Assembly (NCBI GenBank): GCA_910584375.1 | Contig: CAJUAH010000004.1 | Coordinates: 1-64,000, forward strand | Origin: an uncultured Acetatifactor sp. | GTDB lineage: Bacteria > Bacillota > Clostridia > Lachnospirales > Lachnospiraceae | Length of the DNA: 64,000 bases | Direction of reading: 5' to 3' | Shown here: positions 1 through 8,589 of the stretch, one piece after another | Layout: each line of letters begins with the position of its first letter | Position numbering within the stretch: position 1 is the first letter of the stretch | Translations under genes and position numbers: made by a program | The notes under the pieces: generated by a model | The model's input: only the letters and a program-made list of their open reading frames with translations | The model's database searches: none | Told to the model about the DNA's origin: nothing

Positions 1-91
1 AACCACTATAGCAGATACACATTATTTACACAAGAACTTTCAATACGCTATACTACATAGTGCATGGTTTCACCTTATCCCGGTAAAATAA

Positions 92-298
92 TTATTGTCC
101 GTCGTTTATTTTCCAATAACCTTTTGTATCCGATCCGATCCGTTGGAGAACTCCCTTGTTTTTAAGTGATTTTATCCTTGAGGAAATTGTTTTGCGGCTA
201 ACCCTCAATTTTTTTGATAAACTAACATAAGTATAGGCAGGATCTGCAACACGTTCCTCACATTTTCTTATTGACTTTGGGCTTTTTGACTTTTCGCT
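92..298 (-). pseudogene. C-terminal winged-helix remnant of an AlbA/RecG-like ATP-binding protein
   Basis: Read on the minus strand, the frame ends at a TAA (94-92) and is open back to a TAG at 301-299, about 68 codons with no usable start. The translation contains KLRVSRKTISSRIKSLKNKG followed by VLQRIGSDTKGYWKI. This is the winged-helix tail typical of COG2865-type (AlbA_2/RecG-like) ATP-binding proteins. The rest of the gene is missing, so this is the decayed 3' end of a lost gene. The family call rests on recognising the helix-turn-helix pattern only. The segment 299-385 shows nothing I can name. Confidence 0.5.
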
Positions 299-385
299 CT
301 ACTGTATTTATTATATTCTTTACCGAGAAGGATATCAAGAGAACAGAAAAGAAATTGAATGGCCTGGATTATTGAATTGGACAGA

Positions 386-415
386 TTTACATAGCGTCAG
401 TGGATGTGATATAAT
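386..415 (+). promoter_or_regulatory. SigA-type promoter for the esterase gene
   Basis: TTTACA (386-391), an 18-bp spacer and a perfect TATAAT (410-415) preceded by an extended TG (407-408). The predicted start near 422 gives a leader of about 75 nt before the esterase. Confidence 0.65.
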
Positions 416-497
416 GGAAACAATGAAATTTGTGTTCCCGATGAAATAATGAGGGAAGTATTCGTGTGGAATGTAAATTAAAGAAGGAGTCGGTAAA

Positions 498-2012
498 ATG
501 TTAAGAGCGGCAGCGGTATTCAGCGACCATATGGTATTGCAGAGAGACAAAAAGATATGTGTATTTGGTCAGGGAGAGAGCGGCAGGACGATCCGTGTTT
601 CCCTGGGAGATGCCCAGGCCAGCGCCATGTGCCGGGACGGAAGATGGACAGTCTATCTACCGGAGCGGGAGGCCGGGGAGGATCTGACCATGGAGATCTG
701 CGACGGCGAGGAGACCGTCCGCTTTGTGGACGTTGCGGTGGGCGAGGTATGGCTGGCCGGAGGGCAGTCCAACATGGAGCTGGAGCTGAAGGACGCGGAG
801 GGAGGAAAAGAGATCCTGCAAAGCGGGAACTATCCGTTGATCCGTTTTTATTATACCCCTAAGCAGGCTTATAAAGGCCCGGACTTTGAGGAGGTAGAGA
901 GAGCATCCTGCTGGGAGCGGTTTGGCGGGCGGGAGGCGGCAAAATGGTCCGCCGTGGGATTTTATTTTGCCCGGGAGCTGGCGCAGCGGCTGCAGGTGCC
1001 CGTGGGAATCGTCGGCTGCAACTGGGGTGGCACCTCCGCCAGTTGCTGGATGAGCAGAGAGGCCATACTGTCCCGCCAGGCCACCCGCAGTTATGTGGAA
1101 GACTATGACAATTCTGAGGCGGTGCGTAAGTCTGAGGCGGAGCAGATCAAAGAATATCAGGAATACCAGGCGTATCAGGAGGACTGGGACAAAAGAGCGG
1201 CGGCCGTCTATGAGAAGGAGCCCATGATGGCCTTTGACAAGGTGCAGGAGCTGATCGGCCCCTGCCGCTATCCCGGTCCCATGAATTGCGCCAACTTCAC
1301 CCGCCCGGCCGGCCTGTACGAGACCATGTTAAAAAGGGTGGCGCCCTATACGCTGAAAGGGTTTATCTATTATCAGGGGGAGAGCGACGACCACAGGCCC
1401 CAGGACTATTATGAACTGTTCACGGGCCTGATCCAGCAGTGGAGACGGGACTGGAAGGACAATCGGCTGCCGTTTTTGATGGTGCAGCTCCCCATGCACA
1501 GATACCAGCACGACCCGGATACCAGGAGCTGGTGCATTATCCGGGAGAGCCAGATGCGGGCCTTTGAGATGATCCGCAATACCGGCATCGCGGTGGCTAT
1601 TGACTGCGGGCAGTTTCACGAGATCCACCCCAAGAACAAAAAACCCGTGGGGGAAAGACTGGCCTTGCAGGCGCTGTGCGGCGTGTATCATGTGATCCCC
1701 GAGGAGGAGGCGTTTGGCCCCTTATACCGGGATTTCCGCTATCATAAGGGCGGCATGGAGCTGACCTTTGACCATGTGGGAGTCTGCTTTACCTGCCCGG
1801 GAAAGAAAGTGACCGGCTTTGAGCTGGCCGGAGCTGACGGCGTGTTCAGGGAGGCGGATGTCGTAGTGCTGGAAGGCAGCCGGATCTTTTTGGCCTGCGG
1901 GGAGATAGACGAGCCTGTCATGGCCAGATATCTGTGGACCAATTACGGCGAAGTGACGCTCTTTGGAGAAAACGGCCTGCCGCTGGCCCCTTTCCGCACC
2001 CATGCCTTTTAA
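498..2012 (+). CDS. SASA-family carbohydrate esterase (sialate O-acetylesterase-like)
   Basis: A 504-residue predicted carbohydrate esterase of the SGNH/SASA superfamily. The block I motif GGQSNMELEL carries the nucleophile Ser, GCNWGGTSASCW forms a second conserved block, YYQGESD a third, and EIHPKNKKPVGERLA near residue 375 carries the catalytic His. No signal peptide is visible, so it probably acts in the cytosol. Family members remove O-acetyl groups from sialic acids or from xylan-derived sugars. With xylan genes in the same window, deacetylation of imported acetylated xylo-oligosaccharides is a reasonable inference but not shown. The start is set by AAGGAGT about 8 nt upstream. The next gene follows after 14 bp and is probably co-transcribed. 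Confidence 0.8.
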   Translation: MLRAAAVFSDHMVLQRDKKICVFGQGESGRTIRVSLGDAQASAMCRDGRWTVYLPEREAGEDLTMEICDGEETVRFVDVAVGEVWLAGGQSNMELELKDAEGGKEILQSGNYPLIRFYYTPKQAYKGPDFEEVERASCWERFGGREAAKWSAVGFYFARELAQRLQVPVGIVGCNWGGTSASCWMSREAILSRQATRSYVEDYDNSEAVRKSEAEQIKEYQEYQAYQEDWDKRAAAVYEKEPMMAFDKVQELIGPCRYPGPMNCANFTRPAGLYETMLKRVAPYTLKGFIYYQGESDDHRPQDYYELFTGLIQQWRRDWKDNRLPFLMVQLPMHRYQHDPDTRSWCIIRESQMRAFEMIRNTGIAVAIDCGQFHEIHPKNKKPVGERLALQALCGVYHVIPEEEAFGPLYRDFRYHKGGMELTFDHVGVCFTCPGKKVTGFELAGADGVFREADVVVLEGSRIFLACGEIDEPVMARYLWTNYGEVTLFGENGLPLAPFRTHAF

Positions 2013-2026
2013 CGGGGAGAAATGAA

Positions 2027-2695
2027 ATGGCATCCTGGATCATACATCTGCGGGTGGCGCAGGGCGTCTACCGACAGCTTGGTCTAAAGTATATTGACGA
2101 GTTTATACTGGGAAACATCGCGCCGGACAGCGGCGTACCCAGTGCGGACGGCAGCGGTTATCAGCCGGACGCGGAAGTGTCCCATTTCCGCAGCATAGAC
2201 GTGAACGGCATAAAAGACGTGCATGAGGAAGTTTTTATAGAGCGATATTATACCGATGCCCGGAGGCGGGACTACGACGGCGGAACAGATTCTTTTTTCC
2301 TGGGGTATCTGGTTCATCTGCTGACGGATAAGCTGTGGGCCAGAAAGATCGTCTATGGGGCCAAAGACATGTTTCCCGATCTGTTTGCCGGTGACAGAGA
2401 CGCCTTTTGGAAAAAGATCAAGCGGGACTGGTATGACATGGATTTTATGTATCTGCGGGCAAACCCGGACTTCGAGGCGTTTCGGATCTACGAAGACATG
2501 AAGGATCTGCGCAACCGATATGTGGATTTCTTCGCCCGGGACGCCTTTGAAAAACGCCGGGATTTTATCACGGCGTTTTACCGGGAAGGGGCGGCCAATG
2601 TCAGGAAGAGGGAGACCTATCTCTCCGCCGGGGAACTTGACAGCTTTGTCCGATCTGCCGTGGAAGAGATCTCGCGGCGGTGTTCCGGGTATTGA
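2027..2695 (+). CDS. Zinc-dependent phospholipase C-like protein
   Basis: A 222-residue protein beginning MASWIIHLRVAQGVYR, with GNIAPD near residue 25 and LGYLVHLLTDKLW near residue 90. These N-terminal His/Asp motifs are characteristic of the zinc-dependent phospholipase C / S1-P1 nuclease-like family (PF00882 type). Most bacterial members of this short form are uncharacterised hydrolases. The frame is open further upstream (to 1934), but GGGGAGA at 2014-2020 places the start at ATG 2027. No signal peptide is seen, unlike secreted clostridial alpha-toxins. It lies 14 bp downstream of the esterase in what looks like a two-gene operon. Its role there is unknown. Confidence 0.65.
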   Translation: MASWIIHLRVAQGVYRQLGLKYIDEFILGNIAPDSGVPSADGSGYQPDAEVSHFRSIDVNGIKDVHEEVFIERYYTDARRRDYDGGTDSFFLGYLVHLLTDKLWARKIVYGAKDMFPDLFAGDRDAFWKKIKRDWYDMDFMYLRANPDFEAFRIYEDMKDLRNRYVDFFARDAFEKRRDFITAFYREGAANVRKRETYLSAGELDSFVRSAVEEISRRCSGY

Positions 2696-2720
2696 CTTTT
2701 CCCCATGCCGATGCTATTCT
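2692..2720 (+). promoter_or_regulatory. SigA-type promoter overlapping the upstream stop codon
   Basis: TTGACT (2692-2697), a 17-bp spacer and TATTCT (2715-2720). The -35 box overlaps the TGA of the preceding gene. Transcription from here meets an intrinsic terminator at 2936-2962, so it would make a short RNA of about 235 nt. Confidence 0.5.
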
Positions 2721-2771
2721 GGATACAACAGTCAGTCGAGTGCAGGAATACAGGGAAAGGCGGTGGTTAAT

Positions 2772-2831
2772 ATGATGAGGACAAGTGTATATGCGGTAAA
2801 TGTCATATTAGCCATTCCCATCTGTTCTTAA
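2772..2831 (+). CDS. Possible 19-residue small protein or leader peptide
   Basis: ATG ATG opens a 19-codon frame (MMRTSVYAVNVILAIPICS) ending at TAA 2829-2831. A G-rich stretch GGCGGTGG (2759-2766) lies at ribosome-site distance. It sits between a promoter (2692-2720) and an intrinsic terminator (2936-2962). I do not recognise the peptide. It is hydrophobic enough to be a micro-membrane peptide, or it could be a leader peptide in an attenuator controlling the ABC-ATPase gene at 3101. Confidence 0.3.
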   Translation: MMRTSVYAVNVILAIPICS

Positions 2832-2935
2832 GTCACAGCAGCCCTGAAAACCACGGCTTTGCCCGGGACTTCTCCGGGGAACTGCGGACACTCGGACAGA
2901 ATCCGGATAAAAACGCAACAAAACCGGAAAGGCTA

Positions 2936-2962
2936 AGACATACGGTACAGGTATGTCTTTTT
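2936..2962 (+). terminator. Intrinsic terminator of the short transcription unit
   Basis: AGACATAC (2936-2943) pairs perfectly with GTATGTCT (2951-2958), a 7-nt loop, followed by a run of T to 2962. It lies about 140 bp upstream of the next gene. Confidence 0.65.
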
Positions 2963-3064
2963 CTATTGTATAAAAATATCGTTTAGCCATATGGACTTGT
3001 TCTCCTGTCTGCATGATCCTGCCGGATGCCCCTGTAAAAACAAAGCGTCCGCCGAGGGAGGCGG

Positions 3065-3082
3065 GAGGTCTGGACAGACCTC
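3065..3082 (+). promoter_or_regulatory. Hairpin immediately upstream of a ribosome site
   Basis: GAGGTCTG and CAGACCTC form a perfect 8-bp inverted repeat with a 2-nt centre, ending directly before the AAAAAAGGAG ribosome site of the gene at 3101. As RNA the two central bases cannot close the loop, so the inner pair(s) would open. It could influence initiation, or be a DNA operator. Confidence 0.35.
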
Positions 3083-3100
3083 AAAAAAGGAGAGCAGTAT

Positions 3101-4849
3101 ATGAAACAGTTTAAAAAAATCATGGCCCAGAGCCATACCCAGAACAGGGACTGCCTGCACGGACTCTACACGGACAGGCAGATCTACCTCAGTTGTTTAA
3201 GCAGCAGTATGCAGCCTATTGAAGATGAAAAGGTCTATTTCTACCGAAACATATCTTTTACCTTCGCGGGCACGGGATACCGCACGCCCCAGAGGATGAT
3301 ACTGTATGTGTGGGTACCGAAAGAGCTGTTGGGATATGAAGGAGAGACGGCTAAGTCCCCTGTCCCCTGTGAGGACTGGCTGCTGAGGAACCTGTCGGGT
3401 CCGGTGAATGCCCTGGCGTGTACTCTGCGAAACGACCATAAGGACGCCCGAGAGAAACCGGATTTTTCCATGCAGGAGACGGGCGCCGCAGTCCGCAGAC
3501 GTTCCGGCTGTCTGTTTATCCGGGAACGGCAGCAATTTCGCCTGCAGATCTCTTATACGTTTCCGCTGATCGGCGGCCACAGCGTCAACGGCAAAAGCGG
3601 TTATAAGGGGGTGAAAATGCTGCTGGATACTCTATGCGACCGCCTGGAAAACGCGGACAGGGAAAGCCTTGGGGAGCAGATACGGTTATACAAAAGGCAG
3701 CGGGCCATCCGGGCATATCTGCAAAAGAACGGACTGCTCGCCTTTGTGGCGGACGGCAGCATACTGCCCAGACAGGGGGATACCCGGATGCCGTTAGCCG
3801 GGGCGGTTCCCTTTCAGTCACCCGACGCGCTGCGGGTAAATATATCTCTTGAGGACGGCACAGTGTTGACCGGGATGGGTATAAAGAAAGGAATCACGGT
3901 TATCACAGGCGGCGGATACGGCGGCAAGAGTACGCTGTTGGACGCGTTGGAGCAGGGAATATACGATCATGTGAAAGGGGACGGCCGGGAGTATGTGCTC
4001 ACCGAGGAGAGCGCCTGCAAGATCTACGCGGAGGACGGCAGATGTGTCCAGACCACAGACCTGTCCCCTTTTTTCTCCTATCTGCCGGGCGGCGGCGTAG
4101 ATGCCTTTTCCACGGCCCATGCCAGCGGCAGCGTGTCCCAGGCCGTCAATATCGTGGAGGCGGTGTACGGAGGCAGCCGTCTGTTGCTGATCGACGAGGA
4201 CACCAGCGCCACCAACTTTATGATCCGGGACCGGCTCATGCGCCGTCTGGTGCGCCGGGAGCCCATCGTTCCGTATACCGACAGGATACAGGAGCTGAGC
4301 GGGCGGGACGTCTCCACGATCCTGGTCATCGGCGGTTCCGGCGAGTACCTTAAGTATGCGGATTGCGTTCTGCTGCTGGAGGATTACCGGGTGTATGATA
4401 AAACCATGGAGATTCGTGATATGCTGCTCTGCGCGGGATCTGAGGACGGCGGGGAATACGGAGACGGTCAAAGGCTCTGCAGATGGACAGAGCGGAGAGT
4501 CCTTCCCCACGAATTGCGGCTCGGTGAACGGTATGCGGGCTATACGGTACAGTTCGACCACGAGCGCTGTATCCGGCTGGGGGAGATCACGGCCGATCTC
4601 AAATATCTGACAGTCCTGGATTCCCCGGGGCAGCTCCATACTTTGGCCTGGCTCCTGGAAATGCTGCTTTTACAGGAGCGGTCACAGGACGGGGATCTGC
4701 GGTTTTGCTGTGAAAGACTGGTTCAGGATATGTTTGAGGATTTCCGGGATGTGGCGCTGACGTCCCGAACCCACGGGTATGAGCTGCAACTGGAAGAGGT
4801 GCGCGGTCTGGATCTGTTGATGGCGGCATTCAGGCTCAGAAACCCTTGA
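3101..4849 (+). CDS. ABC-ATPase domain protein (COG3044 type)
   Basis: A 582-residue soluble protein matching the ABC_ATPase family (PF09818 type). It has a long N-terminal region with YKGVKMLLDTLCDRL near residue 168. A P-loop lies in GGGYGGKSTLLDAL near residue 270, a signature-like segment in ASGSVSQAVNIVEA near 345, and a Walker B-like LLLIDEDTSATNFM near 365. The glycine-rich HPRQGDTRMPL-like region just before the P-loop (here LPRQGDTRMPLAGAVPF) is also typical. The family has no membrane domain. A structurally studied trypanosome relative binds RNA, but the bacterial role is unknown. It is preceded by a hairpin and an AAAGGAG ribosome site, and appears monocistronic because a new promoter follows its stop. 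Confidence 0.75.
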   Translation: MKQFKKIMAQSHTQNRDCLHGLYTDRQIYLSCLSSSMQPIEDEKVYFYRNISFTFAGTGYRTPQRMILYVWVPKELLGYEGETAKSPVPCEDWLLRNLSGPVNALACTLRNDHKDAREKPDFSMQETGAAVRRRSGCLFIRERQQFRLQISYTFPLIGGHSVNGKSGYKGVKMLLDTLCDRLENADRESLGEQIRLYKRQRAIRAYLQKNGLLAFVADGSILPRQGDTRMPLAGAVPFQSPDALRVNISLEDGTVLTGMGIKKGITVITGGGYGGKSTLLDALEQGIYDHVKGDGREYVLTEESACKIYAEDGRCVQTTDLSPFFSYLPGGGVDAFSTAHASGSVSQAVNIVEAVYGGSRLLLIDEDTSATNFMIRDRLMRRLVRREPIVPYTDRIQELSGRDVSTILVIGGSGEYLKYADCVLLLEDYRVYDKTMEIRDMLLCAGSEDGGEYGDGQRLCRWTERRVLPHELRLGERYAGYTVQFDHERCIRLGEITADLKYLTVLDSPGQLHTLAWLLEMLLLQERSQDGDLRFCCERLVQDMFEDFRDVALTSRTHGYELQLEEVRGLDLLMAAFRLRNP

Positions 4850-4874
4850 TATACGTTCCCGGTGATGATAAAAT
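4846..4874 (+). promoter_or_regulatory. Promoter of the GNAT gene
   Basis: TTGATA (4846-4851), a 17-bp spacer and TAAAAT (4869-4874), starting across the stop codon of the upstream gene. Confidence 0.5.
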
Positions 4875-4902
4875 ATACTAAAAGATTCATCGGGAGGCGA
4901 TC

Positions 4903-5304
4903 ATGGACATTATCTACACAGACAAAAGAGAATACACCGCGGCGCAGCTCCAGGCCCTGTTTCACTCCGTTGCGTGGCGTTCCGCGGACTACCCGGACAG
5001 GCTCAGAAAAGCCCTGGAGCACTGCGAGACGGTATACACCGCATGGCATGAAGGCAGGCTGGTGGGCCTGATCAACGCCATAGACGACAGCGAACTGACC
5101 GCTTATGTACATTATCTGTGCGTGGATCCCGGGTATCAGGGTATGGGTATAGGCAAAGAATTACTGCGCCGAGTCAAAGAAAAATATAAGGACTATCTCT
5201 ATATCATTCTGATAGCGGAGAACGAACCTTTGATAAAGTATTACCGGGATAACGGTTTTAAACTGATTGACGGGCAGTATATAATGGAACTTCTGAACCC
5301 CTAG
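4903..5304 (+). CDS. GNAT-family N-acetyltransferase
   Basis: A 133-residue single-domain acetyltransferase. LCVDPGYQGMGIGKELLRRV (residues ~69-88) is the acetyl-CoA pyrophosphate-binding motif A (Q/RxxGxG/A), and IAENEPLIKYYRDNGFKLI near the C-terminus is motif B. The acceptor cannot be predicted; small-molecule or protein amines are both possible. It has its own promoter at 4846-4874 and GGGAGG upstream of the ATG. The following gene also has its own promoter, so this is probably a single-gene transcript. Confidence 0.8.
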   Translation: MDIIYTDKREYTAAQLQALFHSVAWRSADYPDRLRKALEHCETVYTAWHEGRLVGLINAIDDSELTAYVHYLCVDPGYQGMGIGKELLRRVKEKYKDYLYIILIAENEPLIKYYRDNGFKLIDGQYIMELLNP

Positions 5305-5319
5305 GACGGCATTCTTTTG

Positions 5320-5348
5320 TTGACATAGCGCGGGGTGATTGATAGAAT
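5320..5348 (+). promoter_or_regulatory. Promoter of the kinase-GGDEF operon
   Basis: TTGACA (5320-5325), a 17-bp spacer and TAGAAT (5343-5348). The leader to ATG 5403 would be about 48 nt. Confidence 0.65.
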
Positions 5349-5402
5349 TAGAGTATATTCAGCATTACATAAAAAATGTTGTACCATACGGGGGAAAAGC
5401 CA

Positions 5403-8400
5403 ATGTATCATTGTCATATGAAAATTTATCTTATGGGCTGTCAGCCGGATCTTTGGAAGGCCTTCAGGGAGATGGCTCCGCTGGAGTCTTTTACGCACAC
5501 TTTTTCAGAGAGCGACAGACTTCAGGAGGAGCTGGCGGCCCAGGCGGATGTGATCTTTGCCGACCTGCGGGATATGGATGAGGCCAGTGTGGCAAGAGAA
5601 CTGGTTTCCTGCAAAAAGCCGGATACGGGGCTGATTCTGCTGGTAGAACGGAATCAGACGGATGCGCTGACGAACCATCTGGCGCAGATACAGGATCTCT
5701 GGATCCTGCCCATGTCGGAGGCGGAACTGCGTTTCCGTTTTCTGCGGTGGCAGCAGACCGTTAAGACACAGAAGGATTACTGGGAGACCAGCCAGTACCT
5801 GGAGACCACTGTAAACAGCGTCCCCAATCTGATTTGGTACAAGGATAAAGACGGTGTCCATGAGAAGGTAAACGACTGCTTTTGCAGCATGGTTCACAAG
5901 AACCGGCAGCAGGTGGAGGGTTATCGGCACGCCCATATCTGGGATGTGGAGCAGGACGATCCCGCCTGTATCGAATCAGAGCGTATCGTCATGGAGAAAA
6001 AGGAGACCTGTGTAGCCGGAGAATGCATTCAGACCCAGGAGGGAACCAGGCTCCTCACCACTTATAAATCTCCGCTGTACGATGTGGACGGCAGCGTCAT
6101 GGGCACGGTGGGCGTGGCCATCGACGTGACCAAGGAGCAGGAGTACGCCCAGGAGCTGCTCAATAAGACCCAGACTCTGGAGTCGGTGTTTACTTCCATG
6201 GACTGCGGTATGATGATCCACAGTATGGACGGTTCCCGGATTGTCCGGATCAATGGGGCGGCGCTGCATATCCTGGGTTACGAGTCGGTGCAGGAACTGA
6301 TGGATGCGGGTTTTGACATGATAGCCTCCTCCGTTCTGGAGAAAGACAGGCCCAAGCTGCGCAAAAGCTTACAGGCGCTGCGGCAGGAGGGGGACAGCAT
6401 CACCGTGGCTTACCGGGTAAAGCATGCGGGCGGCGATATCCTGCATGTAATGGGGAATTTTAAGCTGATTAGGGAGAACGGGGAACTGCTCTACCAGAGA
6501 TTCCTTTTGGACTGTACCGCGCAGAGACAGCATGAGGAGATCAAACAGAGGGAAAAAGACAAGCATCAGATCGAGCTGATCCACGCCCTCAGTATAGAAT
6601 ACAATCTGGTATGCTATTTTGATCTGGACACCGGGAAAGGCAATTCTCTCCGGGTGGGGGACTGTGAAGACCATGTGCTGGAAGATATTTTCACCGGGGA
6701 TCTGTCTCTGGAGAAATGTATAGAGAATTACATAAATGCCTGTGTTTATGCCGATGACAGAGAGGTACTCAGACAGGCGGCCTGCCGTGAGCGGCTGGAA
6801 AAAGAGTTATCGGGAAAAAAGATGTGTTTTGTCAATTACCGTACCCACTGCGGCGGCGAGATACGGTATTTCCAGATGCTGGCCGTGCGGGCCGGAGAGT
6901 GGGAAAAGAACAGGGGCATCGTGCTGGGATTCCGCAGCGTGGATGAGGAAATCCGCAGTGAGATGGAGAAAAAGGCGCTGCTGGAGGACGCGCTGTCCCA
7001 GGCCAACCGCGCCAATGAGGCCAAGAGCGTGTTCCTCTCCAATATGTCCCACGATATCCGCACGCCCATGAATGCCATCATCGGTTTCACCACACTGGCA
7101 ATCAGTCATATCGATCACAAGGAACATGTGGAGATGTACCTCCAGAAGATCATGACGTCGGGGAACCATCTGTTGAGCCTGATAAACGATATCCTGGATA
7201 TGAGCCGAATAGAAAGCGGCAAGATGCATCTGGAGGAAAAGCCCTGCAGCCTGCCGGATATCCTGCACAATCTCCGCAGCATTATGCAGGCGGATATCCA
7301 TGCCAAACAGCTGGAACTGTATATGGACGCCAAAGATATACGCAATGAAGACATCTATTGCGACGGGCTGCGGCTCAACCAGGTGTTCTTAAATCTGATG
7401 AGCAATGCGGTCAAATACACGGATCCGGGCGGAAAGGTGATCGTAAAGGCGGCGGAAAAAGAAGGCGCGCCGGAAGGCTTTGCCAACTATGAATTTCATA
7501 TCATAGATACCGGTATCGGCATGAGCGAGGAATTTTTGGAGCATATCTTTGAGCCCTTTGAGCGAGAGCGCAACTCCACGATCAGCAAGATCCAGGGAAC
7601 CGGCCTGGGTATGTCCATTACCAAGAATATTGTGGACATGATGCAGGGAACAATAGAGGTTAAGAGTCGGAAGGGCGAGGGCACAGAGTGTATAGTCTCC
7701 TTTACGTTCCGCCTGTATAACGGGAAAAAAGATCCCGGTATAATCCCCGAGCTGAAGGATCTCCGGGCGCTGGTGGTGGATTCCGATTTTAACGCCTGCG
7801 ACAGCGTATCCAGTATGCTGCAGCAGATCGGACTGCGGGCAGAGTGGACCATGTCCGGCAAGGAAGCGATCCTGCGCACGCGGCAGGCAATTATGAGAAA
7901 AGATAACTACCGGGTTTATATCATCGACTGGACGCTGCCGGATATGAACGGGATAGAAGTGACGAGAAGGATCAGGAAAGAGTCGGGCAAGGATGCGCCC
8001 ATCGTAGTGCTGACTGCTTATGATTGGTCCGAGATCGAGGATGAGGCGCTGGAGGCGGGCGTTACGGCATTTTGCAGCAAGCCGCTGTTTTTGTCGGAGC
8101 TTAGGGGTTGTCTGAACTCCATTCTCAATACGGAAACGGAGAGCAACGTCTTAGGCAGCGCGTCTCAGGAGCCGGATAAGGGGCGCATCCTGCTGACAGA
8201 GGACAATGAGCTCAACCAGGAGATCGCCACAGCCATACTGGAGGGCGCGGGCTTTACCATTGAGATTGCCGAAAACGGGCAGGTGGCCGTGGATATGCTG
8301 AGTCGTTCGCAGCCGGGATACTATCAGATGATTCTTATGGATGTGCAGATGCCGGTTATGAACGGCTATGAGGCCACCAGAATCATCCGAAAGCTGGAGA

Positions 8401-8564
8401 ACCGCAAGTTGGCGTCGATCCCCATTCTGGCCATGACGGCCAATGCCTTTGAGGAGGATAAACAGGAGGCTTTGAGGAGCGGCATGAACGGCCATATAGC
8501 AAAACCCATTAATATTGAGATCCTGATGCAGGAGCTGGATAAGGTATTAAAACAAAAGGGATGA
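5403..8564 (+). CDS. Soluble hybrid sensor histidine kinase with two receiver domains
   Basis: A 1,053-residue cytosolic hybrid kinase with no membrane segment. In order: a receiver-like N-terminal domain (~5-115) in which the conserved Lys position is replaced (WILPMSEAEL); two recognisable PAS domains (~125-250 and ~260-380); a third less clear sensor region (~390-520); HisKA with the phospho-acceptor His550 in SHDIRTPMNAIIGF; HATPase_c (ending with GTGLGMSITKNIV); receiver 1 (Asp in YIIDWTLPDMNG); and receiver 2 (Asp in ILMDVQMPVMNGYEA). Both C-terminal receivers keep Asp, Thr and Lys. I chose ATG 5403 rather than 5376 because GGGGGAAAA lies 6-8 nt before it. The GGDEF gene starts 25 bp later, so the pair is likely an operon. 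The signal is unknown. Confidence 0.88.
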   Translation: MYHCHMKIYLMGCQPDLWKAFREMAPLESFTHTFSESDRLQEELAAQADVIFADLRDMDEASVARELVSCKKPDTGLILLVERNQTDALTNHLAQIQDLWILPMSEAELRFRFLRWQQTVKTQKDYWETSQYLETTVNSVPNLIWYKDKDGVHEKVNDCFCSMVHKNRQQVEGYRHAHIWDVEQDDPACIESERIVMEKKETCVAGECIQTQEGTRLLTTYKSPLYDVDGSVMGTVGVAIDVTKEQEYAQELLNKTQTLESVFTSMDCGMMIHSMDGSRIVRINGAALHILGYESVQELMDAGFDMIASSVLEKDRPKLRKSLQALRQEGDSITVAYRVKHAGGDILHVMGNFKLIRENGELLYQRFLLDCTAQRQHEEIKQREKDKHQIELIHALSIEYNLVCYFDLDTGKGNSLRVGDCEDHVLEDIFTGDLSLEKCIENYINACVYADDREVLRQAACRERLEKELSGKKMCFVNYRTHCGGEIRYFQMLAVRAGEWEKNRGIVLGFRSVDEEIRSEMEKKALLEDALSQANRANEAKSVFLSNMSHDIRTPMNAIIGFTTLAISHIDHKEHVEMYLQKIMTSGNHLLSLINDILDMSRIESGKMHLEEKPCSLPDILHNLRSIMQADIHAKQLELYMDAKDIRNEDIYCDGLRLNQVFLNLMSNAVKYTDPGGKVIVKAAEKEGAPEGFANYEFHIIDTGIGMSEEFLEHIFEPFERERNSTISKIQGTGLGMSITKNIVDMMQGTIEVKSRKGEGTECIVSFTFRLYNGKKDPGIIPELKDLRALVVDSDFNACDSVSSMLQQIGLRAEWTMSGKEAILRTRQAIMRKDNYRVYIIDWTLPDMNGIEVTRRIRKESGKDAPIVVLTAYDWSEIEDEALEAGVTAFCSKPLFLSELRGCLNSILNTETESNVLGSASQEPDKGRILLTEDNELNQEIATAILEGAGFTIEIAENGQVAVDMLSRSQPGYYQMILMDVQMPVMNGYEATRIIRKLENRKLASIPILAMTANAFEEDKQEALRSGMNGHIAKPINIEILMQELDKVLKQKG

Positions 8565-8589
8565 GTAGGAACAGAGAAAGGCTAAGGAT

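Noticed and set aside
1934..2026. Longer 5' forms of several genes (1934, 5376, 24803, 30958, 34836, 39384, 40775, 43702, 50902, 52999, 57662)
   Set aside because: In each case a good ribosome site and the family's normal N-terminus point to a later in-frame start, which I used.
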